From NCBI RefSeq assembly GCF_015245355.1, contig NZ_CP063311.1, positions 827,313 to 891,312 of the forward strand: a stretch of 64,000 nt of DNA. The letters are read 5' to 3'. Below are positions 48,457 to 57,582 of this stretch, one piece after another. The translations under genes were made by a program, and so were the position numbers. The notes below the pieces were generated by a model. That model was given only the letters and a program-made list of their open reading frames with translations, searched no databases and was not told the origin of the DNA. Positions within the stretch are counted from its first letter, which is position 1; every line of letters begins with the position of its first letter. This DNA is from Anabaenopsis elenkinii CCIBt3563 (lineage in GTDB: Bacteria > Cyanobacteriota > Cyanobacteriia > Cyanobacteriales > Nostocaceae).

Positions 48457-48894
48457 TTACGCTTCTGGGCTATTTTTGCCGACAACTTGCGATTTGAGGG
48501 TGGTGATTTCAGTAGTTAGCTCTTTCCGGGTCGAGGCTTTGAGCAAATAGCGATAAACGAACCACGCCGAGTAGCCAATACCAATCAATTCAAAAGTTGG
48601 TGCTACTAAAGGAATATCATTCAAAGAGTCTAATATGGCCAGAATTACCTTAACCGAAACGATTGCTGCCACAATTAAACCAACACTAACCAGAGGTTGC
48701 TTATATTGATTAAAGAAGCTTCCCAGGTATTCGGGTAGTGTTGCTAAAAAACCAGAGATTTGTTCACCGTATTTTTGCCATTGCTCTTGAGATTGCATAG
48801 GAGGCTGGAGTTTGGTAATGCTTCCTGTTTGGTTATTAATATCTGGCATTGCTGCCTCTTGAGATTTTGTTTGTGCGTATTCCGGTTCTTGCAT
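48457..48894 (-). CDS. CAAD-domain thylakoid membrane protein
   Basis: About 145 residues from ATG at 48894, with AGGAG 5 bases upstream. The C-terminal two thirds is a CAAD domain: VGLIVAAIVSVKVILAILDS and PTFELIGIGYSAWFVYRYLL are its two membrane spans, with a short amphipathic helix after. CAAD occurs on cyanobacterial aminoacyl-tRNA synthetases and, as here, on stand-alone CURT1-like proteins that sit in or bend thylakoid membranes. No synthetase domain is attached. Confidence 0.88.
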   Translation of the reverse strand: MQEPEYAQTKSQEAAMPDINNQTGSITKLQPPMQSQEQWQKYGEQISGFLATLPEYLGSFFNQYKQPLVSVGLIVAAIVSVKVILAILDSLNDIPLVAPTFELIGIGYSAWFVYRYLLKASTRKELTTEITTLKSQVVGKNSPEA

Positions 48895-49572
48895 TATCAC
48901 TCCTATAAATTTAACAGTTGAGTTTATCTAATCCGGACAATTACAACCACAAAAGGCTGTGGATTAGGCAATGCACAAGGGCATCAGTACAATTGGTTTG
49001 GCTCAACAAAAGGTTTGAGTGTCCTATAACCATAATTGCCTCATCAGCTCTACTGCATCAACTACAAGGTATACAGTCAGCATGGGGATAGAAGTCAGAA
49101 AACGGCAATATCTCTTAAAATCAGCTTTCTGGATTCGAGATTTTGTCAATCACTGGGAATCCTCAGGTTGTAATTCTCCTATACTATGGCAGGTAAGCTA
49201 TTTCCAGGTGAAGACACCAAGCCGCCTATCTTGAGAGCCGAGTTCTGACAATCAAATCATGCCAAAATCACACTACCTCACATTTATATAAGTTTATAAC
49301 TGATATTCCACCTATCTTAAGCCAACTAGGGTAAATCCACTCATTAACAATTCATGTTAATGTCTAATAAAAATTATTATGTCTTCAAATATACTTTACA
49401 CAACAAATATTTTCTGGTTAGTCTAAATGCATATCTGGTGATCAATAATTTAGAGACGTTCTCAGGAACGTCTCTACAAGGGTTTGAATTAAGGGTTTGA
49501 ATTCACGCACATTTAAATTAAATTCGGTAGATGTTGAATGGATAACGATGAATACTGTGACCCACAGAGGTG
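48895..49572. other. Intergenic with short repeats
   Basis: About 680 bases without a supported gene. AGAGACGTTC-TCAG-GAACGTCTCT at 49452-49475 is a perfect 10-bp hairpin of the kind scattered in cyanobacterial genomes. It is directly followed by a 13-base tandem pair AAGGGTTTGAATT. The remainder is AT-rich. Confidence 0.5.
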
Positions 49573-50031
49573 CTAATCCCAGTCCGGGAACATATCTGCG
49601 GCATCTCCACCAATACCGATGCCAGTATGATAAATTTCAGCACCAGTGATTACCATGTCATCCATAGATGCACCATAGACATTAGAGTCATAAATCCGAG
49701 CGCCAGTCAAATTTACTCCGTTGAGATTAGCGTCCTTGAAATTGACGTTGGTTAGGAAAGCCGAAGTTAAATTTGCACCTTTCAAATTAGCATTAGTTAA
49801 ATCTGCACCTTCGAGATTAACCCCTTCGAGGTTAGCACCGGAGAGATTTGCCCCTCTTAAATCGGCACCAATTAAATGAGCACCGCTGAGGTTAACTCCT
49901 GATAAATCGCACTCAACACATTCTCTTGTTAAATTTAGCCTTTGTAAATCCTGGTAATTTCCAGCGTTAACCCTGCTAGTTATAATTAGGGGAGTTGCTA
50001 AGGCCATAACCGCGAATAGCTGGATTTTCAT
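49573..50031 (-). CDS. Exported pentapeptide-repeat protein
   Basis: About 152 residues from ATG at 50031, preceded by GAGGGGGAAAACAT; the longer frame starts inside that site. A signal peptide (MKIQLFAVMALATPLIITSR, cleavage near VNAG) is followed by about 20 A(D/N)Lxx repeats (DLRGANLSGANLEGVNLEGA and similar), which form a right-handed quadrilateral beta helix. The tail is acidic (DAADMFPDWD). Function unknown; likely periplasmic. Confidence 0.85.
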   Translation of the reverse strand: MKIQLFAVMALATPLIITSRVNAGNYQDLQRLNLTRECVECDLSGVNLSGAHLIGADLRGANLSGANLEGVNLEGADLTNANLKGANLTSAFLTNVNFKDANLNGVNLTGARIYDSNVYGASMDDMVITGAEIYHTGIGIGGDAADMFPDWD

Positions 50032-50538
50032 ATGTTTTCCCCCTCTTTGTGCAACTAAATCCGTTCTTCTCCTCACGTTATTATTATCTCATGAAATTGC
50101 CGATAGTTTTTATTGTTCATACACAAGTTAATGGTGATCTGATAGAAATGGTTCGGTGATGTGAGACCTAGTTTTAACAAGTGTTTTGGGCGATGAATGA
50201 CCCGGAAAATTGACTGATTTGCATGATTAAGCTAATGTTAAATATTGTGAATAATTCCTAGTCTTTTGTATAGTTTCACAGGGGATATTAATCTGTGCTC
50301 GACTCATAGGAAAATGACACTGTCTAGAGGGGAAAAGCAGTGGTTGAAGGCAATAGAAAATCCCCCATATAGTAATTTACAAAAATAAAAGCAAAAAGCT
50401 GACTGGTTGTTTTATAACTTTTCAACAGGTAATTTTCATCTTAGGGAACAGGGAAGGTGGGGTAAAACAATATTTGATACATTCATAACTTTGAAAACAT
50501 CCTCTTACCCTGTCTACCCGACAGGAAGGAAGCAAGAA

Positions 50539-50562
50539 TCCCACTGGCTTTCAGCCGTGGGA
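50539..50562 (+). repeat. IS200/IS605-type end hairpin, solo
   Basis: TCCCAC-T-GGCT, three loop bases, then AGCC-GTGGGA, flanked by GCAAGAA on the left and GTGTCAAG on the right. This resembles the right-end hairpins next to many cyanobacterial tnpB genes. No transposase fragment is next to it. Confidence 0.4.
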
Positions 50563-50582
50563 GTGTCAAGTGCATAGAAAGC

Positions 50583-50605
50583 AAAAGAGGGAGTTTAGCT
50601 CCCTC
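50583..50605 (-). terminator. Terminator of the M23 peptidase gene
   Basis: GAGGGAG-TTTAG-CTCCCTC at 50587-50605; on the minus strand the stem is followed by TTTTG. It lies about 40 bases after the M23 stop. Confidence 0.7.
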
Positions 50606-50645
50606 AATAAATCAGATAATTATTTATTTGAACTAGGTTAAGGAA

Positions 50646-53126
50646 TTACAAACGTTCCTTTGGTAATAAGGCAATAGGATCGATTGCTCCCTTACCAGGT
50701 GGGTGGATTTCAAAGTGAATGTGTGGACCGGTGCTGAAACCAGTACTACCCATTTCAGCAATTTGTTGTCCTTGGGTCACTTGTTGACCGACGCGTACCA
50801 AAGTCCGGTTATTGTGAGCATAGCGAGTCAAACTGCCATCGGCGTGGCGAATATCCACAAGGATGCCAAAACCGCCTCGGTTCCAGCCAGATGTTTCCAC
50901 CACACCGTCAGCGACTGCATAAATTGGGGTACCAGTGGCGTTAGCAATATCAATACCCCTGTGCATTCTTCCCCAGCGTCTACCATAGCCGGAGGTAAGC
51001 ACACCTCGTGCCGGCCAGATATAGGTGGTGGAACTGGTGGAAAATGCTGGGGTAGTGGCGTCAATAGGTTTGGGTAGGTATTGATCCACTGCTGCCAAAG
51101 GCGGTAACTGTGGCTGTATTTGTGGGGTAACTGTGGTTCCCCTGCGGTCTCCTAGACTGTCAGAGATATCAGCACTAGTGGGAAATGTTGTTGTTTTCTG
51201 GTCAGATGAATTGAACTGAGCAGAAAACTGTGGATTGATTGGCTCGTTACCACGAGTACGGTTTTGGGAATTAGCAGATTGACTATAGGCTGGAATAGAA
51301 ATGGGAATTGAAGTATTCTGTCCTCCCGCCGCCCGGCTAGAAGCTGCGGCATGATTTGGTGTAACAACAGGAATGGGTATGGGAGTCTTTTCTGGTTCTT
51401 TAGCGACTAGGTTGTTAGCATTCCCAGAGTTTTGATTGCGGTATTTCTCCCTTAATCTCTCGATTTCCCCATATAAGCTATTTGTTTGGGCGACAGGAAT
51501 GGGTATGGGAGCCTTTTCTGGTTCTGTAGCGACTAGGTTGTTAGCATTCCCAGAGTTTTGATTGCGGTATTTCTCCCTTAATCTCTCGATTTCCCCATAT
51601 AAGCTATTTGTTTGGGCGACAGGAATGGGTATGGGAGCCTTTTCTGGTTCTGTAGCGACTAGGTTGTTGGCATTCCCAGAGTTTTGATTGCGGTATTTCT
51701 CCCTTAATCTCTCGATTTCCGCATGTAAGCTACGCAGACCTTCATGATCTATGCTGCTGACCTCTTCTTCACCGGAGTTTTGATCGGGCTGCCTTTGGGC
51801 ATATATGGTTGGTACCGGTATATCGCCACCTAATCCCTCAGCATTAACATTAGTAGGTTCTGTCTCTGTGTATACCTGTGTCTGCTGATTCGCAATTACT
51901 GGTATGGGTATACTCACACTGTCATTATTGGTATATCCTGGTAACTGTGATGAACTGGCAGGTAACCCGGGGTAGATACTGGCGGTGGTTACAGGGTAGT
52001 TGGCTGGCTGGGGCGCAGTATTCGAGTAGGGGCTATTGGAGTTAAGTACAATTGGTACATGTATGGATCTAAAGCCCCTCACTTCAGTCGCCGGAATAGT
52101 CAATCTTTGGCTAATTTTGAGTTGATCTGGATTGCTCAAATTATTTGCCTGGGCTAGTTCTGCGACGGAAATATTGTACCGACTAGCGATCGCCGCTAGT
52201 GTGTCTCCAGGTTTAACCTCGTAATCTTTACTACCCGACAAGGCCACAAATTGCCGGGGTCTTTTTAAAGCTTGGGAATTGGACTCACTTGTTTGTGGTG
52301 TTTGTGTAAATTCAGATACTAAATCTTGGGTATTGTCATGATTGACAGTGGATAACTCTTCTGGGTTTGCTATGCTTTCTATAGAAACTCTCTGAGTTTT
52401 TGATAAATTCTTGGTCTCCTCAGACCGCAACTCCGCCAGACTGTTTCTTAAACGGTTCGATTTTTCTTGTAAGCGATTTAGGGCAAATTTTTGCTGCGCC
52501 TTGAGTTGAGCATTAATTTCACCACTAGTATCTGTACTTTCTATTACCTGTACCTCTGGTTTTCCTGTGAGGTTACCTGTCTGAGTTGATAATCCCCCTA
52601 ATCCAGTCAATTCTGAGTTCAAGGATGTAGAAACACTAACTGGCTGAGATGTTTGGCTCGCAGTAACTGGCAATTCAGGCTCAAGACCGGGTAATTGTGA
52701 AATCGCCCTTGGTTCGAGGATGACAGAATTTTTTGGCATCCTTGCTGAGAAGACTGTTTGATTTCCCATCTGTGTGGCAGAAAATTTCACTGTATTATCA
52801 GAGGCAGCAGGAATTGTTGAGGCTACTTTTTGGCTACCTACGGGAGGGGCTGCCTGGACTTGATCACTTTGTCGAGTCACCAAAAGGCTGCTTGCTCCCA
52901 TGGATATAGCCAAACTAATCATGGCTGCTTGTTTACCTACCCGGTGATTAACCTTGGGATTCAATAAAGTATTTAGGTTTTTTATGTTCTCCACCGTGGT
53001 ATCATCACTGTCGGGTGTATTTTTCAGCACAGCCTTTTCTCTTTTTTTCAATGCTCGTTTCAAAGACGACCTCCTATGATCACTAGTGCTTAACTGATCT
53101 CGATTTTTCAGTCGGATACTAGTCAA
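50646..53126 (-). CDS. LysM and M23 peptidase cell-wall hydrolase
   Basis: 826 residues. A basic N-terminus is followed by a possible membrane anchor (AAMISLAISMGASSLLV, about 65-81). A long disordered region encloses one LysM domain (YEVKPGDTLAAIASRYNISV, about residue 295). Three 42-residue repeats (YGEIERLREKYRNQNSGNAN and on) come next. The C-terminal M23 domain carries the zinc ligands in HRGIDIANATG and HIHFEIHP and the SGYGRRWGR entry. It is a peptidoglycan endopeptidase by family, probably acting at septa or during wall growth. Confidence 0.9.
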   Translation of the reverse strand: MTSIRLKNRDQLSTSDHRRSSLKRALKKREKAVLKNTPDSDDTTVENIKNLNTLLNPKVNHRVGKQAAMISLAISMGASSLLVTRQSDQVQAAPPVGSQKVASTIPAASDNTVKFSATQMGNQTVFSARMPKNSVILEPRAISQLPGLEPELPVTASQTSQPVSVSTSLNSELTGLGGLSTQTGNLTGKPEVQVIESTDTSGEINAQLKAQQKFALNRLQEKSNRLRNSLAELRSEETKNLSKTQRVSIESIANPEELSTVNHDNTQDLVSEFTQTPQTSESNSQALKRPRQFVALSGSKDYEVKPGDTLAAIASRYNISVAELAQANNLSNPDQLKISQRLTIPATEVRGFRSIHVPIVLNSNSPYSNTAPQPANYPVTTASIYPGLPASSSQLPGYTNNDSVSIPIPVIANQQTQVYTETEPTNVNAEGLGGDIPVPTIYAQRQPDQNSGEEEVSSIDHEGLRSLHAEIERLREKYRNQNSGNANNLVATEPEKAPIPIPVAQTNSLYGEIERLREKYRNQNSGNANNLVATEPEKAPIPIPVAQTNSLYGEIERLREKYRNQNSGNANNLVAKEPEKTPIPIPVVTPNHAAASSRAAGGQNTSIPISIPAYSQSANSQNRTRGNEPINPQFSAQFNSSDQKTTTFPTSADISDSLGDRRGTTVTPQIQPQLPPLAAVDQYLPKPIDATTPAFSTSSTTYIWPARGVLTSGYGRRWGRMHRGIDIANATGTPIYAVADGVVETSGWNRGGFGILVDIRHADGSLTRYAHNNRTLVRVGQQVTQGQQIAEMGSTGFSTGPHIHFEIHPPGKGAIDPIALLPKERL
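51371..51748 (-). repeat. Three 126-bp tandem repeats in the M23 gene
   Basis: Units start at 51371, 51497 and 51623, exactly 126 bases apart, each encoding 42 residues with the core ERLREKYRNQNSGN. They differ at only a few bases (for example TCTTT/GCCTT), so duplication is recent. The product is a helical/PIPIPV spacer between LysM and M23. Confidence 0.85.
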
Positions 53127-53841
53127 TGATTTAGATCACATCGAAAATGATAGATCAAGATCACGCTCACCAGAGATGCTCTCGCAAGATTAACTTACTT
53201 CTCTGATTTAGACAAGTTCACACATGGAATGCAAAACTTTAAAGTTGCTGTATTTACTTGTCCAGTTCACTACCTACACACCATAGAAATTTCACTTTTG
53301 ACCTTTGTCTGTAATGCTTGTGCAAACCTTACTAGGAGTGAGTGAAGAATATTTATTCTATGTTCACCCACCCCATGTGGACGTCAGCAATATAGAATCT
53401 CCGGTTTTTGGAAAAGCAATGAACTATGTTGTAGATATATTCAAGGTTTTTTTTCTTGATCCGCCTTATCAATAGGAGACTTTACGTTGATTTGTCCCTA
53501 AAAATCAACCGTACACACTTCTAACTACTTTTGTATTCCTCGGAATTACTTATGCCACATAAATGTGCCAAATCAATAAACATAAAGGCTTTGAGCTTCT
53601 TTGTGCTCCTATTCGTCCCCCCGGTGTGTTCAGAAAAATCTATAACGTAAGTTCGGTATATCCCCAAAGTTAATATACAAATTTCTTATATGAATATGTT
53701 GGTTTTGGTGAGTATTTATCACTAAAACTGTTTATCAGGTATTTTTGTATAATCTTTAACTATATCGCTGGTCTTCCCAGAGTGTGTTTGGCAGCGATCA
53801 ATTACACTCTGAGATCAAGATTTGCGATCAACTGAGGATTT
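53127..53841. other. Intergenic upstream of the M23 gene
   Basis: About 715 bases without a supported gene. Small dyads: GTTGATTT-loop-AAATCAAC near 53488-53511 and CAGAGTGT-loop-ACACTCTG near 53778-53811, the latter about 30 bases after trmL on the minus strand. I looked for a c-di-AMP (ydaO) riboswitch, which often precedes wall hydrolase genes, and did not recognise its core. Confidence 0.4.
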
Positions 53842-54303
53842 TTAGAATAAATAACCCAACTGACGATGAGCTTCAAATAAACTGACTGCGACACTGACCG
53901 AAAGATTCAGACTACGGACATGAGGCTCTGACATTGGAATATAGAGTTTTGCATCGCACTCTGACAGGACTGTGGATGGTAAACCTGAGGTTTCGCTACC
54001 AAAAAGCAACCAATCATCCGGTTGAAACTGAAACGTGGCGTAATTGCAATTACCTCGCACAGTGAAGCCTAACCATCTACCTCCACGTTGTCTGTGTGTG
54101 GACTCAAAGGCTGCTAGCGATTCGTGATAGTGTAGTTTGACATAAGGCCAATAATCTAAACCAGCTCTTTTGAGATAGCGATCGCTAATTTCAAATCCTA
54201 AAGGAGCCACTAAATGTAGTTCCGTACCAGTTGCGGCACAAGTGCGAGCAATATTACCTGTATTTGGGGGTATTTGCGGATAAACTAAAACGACCTGGGG
54301 CAT
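53842..54303 (-). CDS. trmL: tRNA (cytidine/uridine-34 2'-O)-methyltransferase TrmL
   Basis: 153 residues, the length of the minimal SPOUT enzyme TrmL. Motif 1 is IPPNTGNIARTCAATGTELH; motif 2 is LLFGSETSGLP; motif 3 is IPMSEPHVRSLNLSVSVAVS, with the trefoil-knot SAM site between. It methylates the wobble base of tRNA-Leu isoacceptors. No neighbours of related function. Confidence 0.94.
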   Translation of the reverse strand: MPQVVLVYPQIPPNTGNIARTCAATGTELHLVAPLGFEISDRYLKRAGLDYWPYVKLHYHESLAAFESTHRQRGGRWLGFTVRGNCNYATFQFQPDDWLLFGSETSGLPSTVLSECDAKLYIPMSEPHVRSLNLSVSVAVSLFEAHRQLGYLF

Positions 54304-54528
54304 TGTCCGGATTTTTTTGTATGCCTCTATACTTAAATTATCATAACTCTATCATTAGATAGAGTCTATTCATAGGTTTTTCTAATAAATCTTAAGTAAC
54401 ACCTCGATATTATTTTTTTTTAACAAAACACAAGTTCCCTCAAACCCCACACACCAATAATCTTGGGCAGAGAAAATAATTTTGGAGATCCTGTAGCCAA
54501 ATCTACCTTAAGGATGAAGAAGGAACCA

Positions 54529-55668
54529 TTAAGCGACCAGGGGCGAACATAATTTTTTTTCTAATTCAACTTCGCGTTCTTCAGTGGCGACAATAGCCTG
54601 AGTCAGGACACGCTGAGAGTCAAAACCCACTGCGTGCAATTGTAACCATTGTTGAGCCTCATTACCGGCGCGGAGAATTTTCTGCAAAGGAGATAAGAAA
54701 CAGCTAAAACCATGTTCTTTAGCCATCCCCCAGACTTCTTGATATAATTGGGCAATCCAATCTCTGGCCAGGATAGGTCTACCGTCTTGCCAATGGTGTA
54801 ATTGAGCCTCGAGACTAGCAATAGCTGCAGCTGCTTCGTTCCTGGCGGTGAGAGCCAGCAATTCTTCGGAGTCAAAACTACTTTGGGTTAACGGGTCGAG
54901 ATCCGGGTTTGCTATTAACTGCAACAACCGCGCTTCCAGAAAAGCACTAATAGCTAGCAAAGTAATGGGGTCTGTAACTAAGTCACAAATACGTAATTCC
55001 AGACGATTCAAGTCATAAGGACGACCATCGCCATTTGGTCTGACTGATGTCCACAAATGCCGGACATTTTGCATAGTTCCTCCAGCTATTTGTGCTTCCA
55101 TCCATTGAATATGGTGGGAATGGCTACTAAATAACGGCACATGGGCAGGGGTTTGAGGAAACACAGCCCAACGGGTGGAATGATAACCCGTTGGCTGACC
55201 ATCCAGGAAGGGCGATGAAGCACTTAAAGCCAGGAATAAAGGGGCTTCTACACGAATTAGCCGACAAGCCCGCATTAATACCTCTGGGTCACTGATCCCC
55301 ATATTAATATGAACACTGGCAGTAACTACTTTTGTACCGTAGGTATTTTCAATGTAGTCATGATATGGGTTATGGGGGTTGGAACGAAAAAAGTGATCAC
55401 TGCCACCTAAGGATAAAGTACTACCAGGGATTAAAGTAAAATTACCTATTTTTTTTAGGTATTGCCGTAACTGACGGCGGGGGCGCAGCAAAGCACACAA
55501 CAATTTCTCATAATCACTCAATGGCTGGGTAGTGTATTCCACATTACGGCTATCCGGTTCCCGTACAAACCCATCCAAAGAGGCCACAATTTTGTCGGAA
55601 AGACCGACTATTTCACCTTGATGGGTACCAGTATACATCTCAATCTCAAAGCCTTTCAATAAGACCAC
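54529..55668 (-). CDS. gshA: Glutamate-cysteine ligase, cyanobacterial type
   Basis: 379 residues of the cyanobacterial GshA family. It makes gamma-glutamylcysteine, the first step of glutathione synthesis. Near the N-terminus FEIEMYTGTH and EYTTQPLSDYE, then VHINMGISDP and LELRICDLVTDP, are the conserved catalytic segments of the GCS2/GshA fold. The gshB gene is not in the window. No clear ribosome site; GAGGAGAACAAAGT precedes the ATG closely. Confidence 0.93.
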   Translation of the reverse strand: MVLLKGFEIEMYTGTHQGEIVGLSDKIVASLDGFVREPDSRNVEYTTQPLSDYEKLLCALLRPRRQLRQYLKKIGNFTLIPGSTLSLGGSDHFFRSNPHNPYHDYIENTYGTKVVTASVHINMGISDPEVLMRACRLIRVEAPLFLALSASSPFLDGQPTGYHSTRWAVFPQTPAHVPLFSSHSHHIQWMEAQIAGGTMQNVRHLWTSVRPNGDGRPYDLNRLELRICDLVTDPITLLAISAFLEARLLQLIANPDLDPLTQSSFDSEELLALTARNEAAAAIASLEAQLHHWQDGRPILARDWIAQLYQEVWGMAKEHGFSCFLSPLQKILRAGNEAQQWLQLHAVGFDSQRVLTQAIVATEEREVELEKKLCSPLVA

Positions 55669-55782
55669 TTTGTTCTCCTCGCCTCTCCTAATGTAAGAAT
55701 TGTATCGAATTAGACAAATTTTTGCATCTACATTTAAGTTAACTTAAAATTTACAATTATTTAACATTCATCCCTGAAACTA

Positions 55783-57582
55783 CTATTTTCTGAACTTTTG
55801 AGACTTAACCCCAGAGTGTGAGACTGATTGTTTCTTGTGAGGCGGTAAATTTTCCGGTAGAATGGAGCTATGGGGTGAATCATCCTCCTGAGCAATATTC
55901 AGGCGGACAAAATCAGCCCATACTTGATTACTGAGTAGGTTTAAAGCAGTTTCAGGGTGAGCAGAGGCGATCGCCTTGATGGTTTTACGCCATCCCTGCT
56001 GCAACGATTCCATAAAAGTTTCCTCCCCAGAAACCTGACTCAACAGCGAAAGCGCCAAACCTAAAGAATCATTTAGTAAGTTTTTTGAGTCTAAACTTGG
56101 TAGTATAGTATCTAACCAAACTGGCATAAGTTCCCACCAGTCACCTTTTTCTATCTCCCTGAGGGCGATGTTTTCCATACCCAGGGACACCCACACACAC
56201 AAAGACTCTACAGCTAATTGCAAATCACGCTTTTCTAAAGCTATATCCCATTGACTTTGTGCATGATTTTGGCAACGATGAACCATAAATTGATATGCTT
56301 CCTCAACCTGTTGGGGAGCAGTTACCTTATAGACAGACTCACCATGTGGTAAGTATTCGCCACCACAAGAAACCCAGTCATAAAATCCCCAAAGATAAAT
56401 TTCTTGATCAACTATAATCTCTTTGATATGGGAATCAGCCAGATATAAAAGCTGTACAGATGATAAACCCTGAAGCGTTTTGATAGAGCGTAATTTTTCT
56501 AAAACATCTGCTGGTGAAGTTGCATATCCAATTAAAACCCGCACTCCATCATTAGTCAACCTTTGGAACACCGTCAGAAATTCCTGATTGATCATATCTT
56601 CACCCAAACAAGGAGAATACATGATAATTTGCCGTTGAGCAGAATTTAAAATTTCTGGAAAAGTGCGGGTAACTTGTGCATCACCTAACTTTAAAGCCGT
56701 TGGGGTAATTTTTGCCAATCTAGATTCTATTTGAGCATTTTTATAATTAAGACTAGCTTCACGCTCCTTAAGAGCTTTAGAGGATAATTGACATAAGGCT
56801 TCCCAAGGTATTTTACCTTTACCTTGCAATACCTCCATGCGTTTTGATGCTGATACTAAAATTTGCTTACCGCTTCTAATTTGGATCCTCAGTTTTTGTT
56901 CCACAGCATCGTAAATCACAAACAGAAATATACTTTTCCAGATAATTTGCGCCGGCGCTAAAACTTTACACTTGGTGACAATTTTACCTAATTCTGGGGC
57001 ATGAAAATCTAAACCTGACAATTGAATACATTTCTGGATCTTTTCAATACTTAAAGCCGGTATATCATTAATTTTACGGGCAATTTTGATCCAATCTGCT
57101 AAATCAGGTAAACTTAAACACACATCATCCCATGGTTCAGTAGAAAATATCAGCTTTGCGTCCAAAGCATCGGAAATAGCATATATTTGTACAGGATATG
57201 CAGGTTGTGGTACAGCACCTTGGGAGTAAAAAGCTCGTCCTTGATTTGTAACTGTAATCGGCGATGTTGCAGATAAGGTTTGTAGCTCTTGCAAATTGGC
57301 AGCGGTACTGTGGACAAATATAGGATCAAGTCCTAATATGGATGCTAATTCATCTTCTGTAGGTGGAGGTGAGAACTCAATTCCAGCACGGATAATAAAT
57401 TCTTCGAGTACATTAAATTCCCGGGGTTCCTGGATGGATATTTCTACAGGAGTTTGATGTAAACTATAGCGAAATTCATGGGCTGCTAAAACTGATAAGT
57501 GAGGATTTTGGGCGCTAATTTCCTCTACTAAATTTATGAGTTTTTTGTCAATAGGTTTAGCCGCAGCACCTAGAAACATCAA
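55783..57582 (-). CDS. HKD (phospholipase D-type) nuclease-like protein, helicase partner
   Basis: 599 residues. Residues 300-440 resemble a PLD-type domain: RQIIMYSPCLGEDM, then VRVLIGYATSP, then the catalytic HxKx4D at 385-392 (HIKEIIVD) followed by LWGFYDWVS at the place of the usual G-S/T-x-N. One HKD per chain implies a dimer, as in PLD nucleases and DrmC. The N-terminal 300 residues have no recognised domain. The start overlaps the helicase stop by 26 bases, so the two are probably made together. Confidence 0.72.
   Translation of the reverse strand: MMFLGAAAKPIDKKLINLVEEISAQNPHLSVLAAHEFRYSLHQTPVEISIQEPREFNVLEEFIIRAGIEFSPPPTEDELASILGLDPIFVHSTAANLQELQTLSATSPITVTNQGRAFYSQGAVPQPAYPVQIYAISDALDAKLIFSTEPWDDVCLSLPDLADWIKIARKINDIPALSIEKIQKCIQLSGLDFHAPELGKIVTKCKVLAPAQIIWKSIFLFVIYDAVEQKLRIQIRSGKQILVSASKRMEVLQGKGKIPWEALCQLSSKALKEREASLNYKNAQIESRLAKITPTALKLGDAQVTRTFPEILNSAQRQIIMYSPCLGEDMINQEFLTVFQRLTNDGVRVLIGYATSPADVLEKLRSIKTLQGLSSVQLLYLADSHIKEIIVDQEIYLWGFYDWVSCGGEYLPHGESVYKVTAPQQVEEAYQFMVHRCQNHAQSQWDIALEKRDLQLAVESLCVWVSLGMENIALREIEKGDWWELMPVWLDTILPSLDSKNLLNDSLGLALSLLSQVSGEETFMESLQQGWRKTIKAIASAHPETALNLLSNQVWADFVRLNIAQEDDSPHSSILPENLPPHKKQSVSHSGVKSQKFRK

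Larger units (their letters stand above)
50032..50645. other. Intergenic upstream of the pentapeptide gene
   Basis: About 610 bases with no supported gene. It includes a relic-like hairpin (50539-50562) and the M23 gene terminator (50583-50605), listed separately. The rest is AT-rich and would hold the pentapeptide gene promoter. Confidence 0.4.

Noticed and set aside
53127-53841. c-di-AMP (ydaO) riboswitch before the M23 hydrolase
   Set aside because: The context fits, but the conserved core segments were not found by eye.
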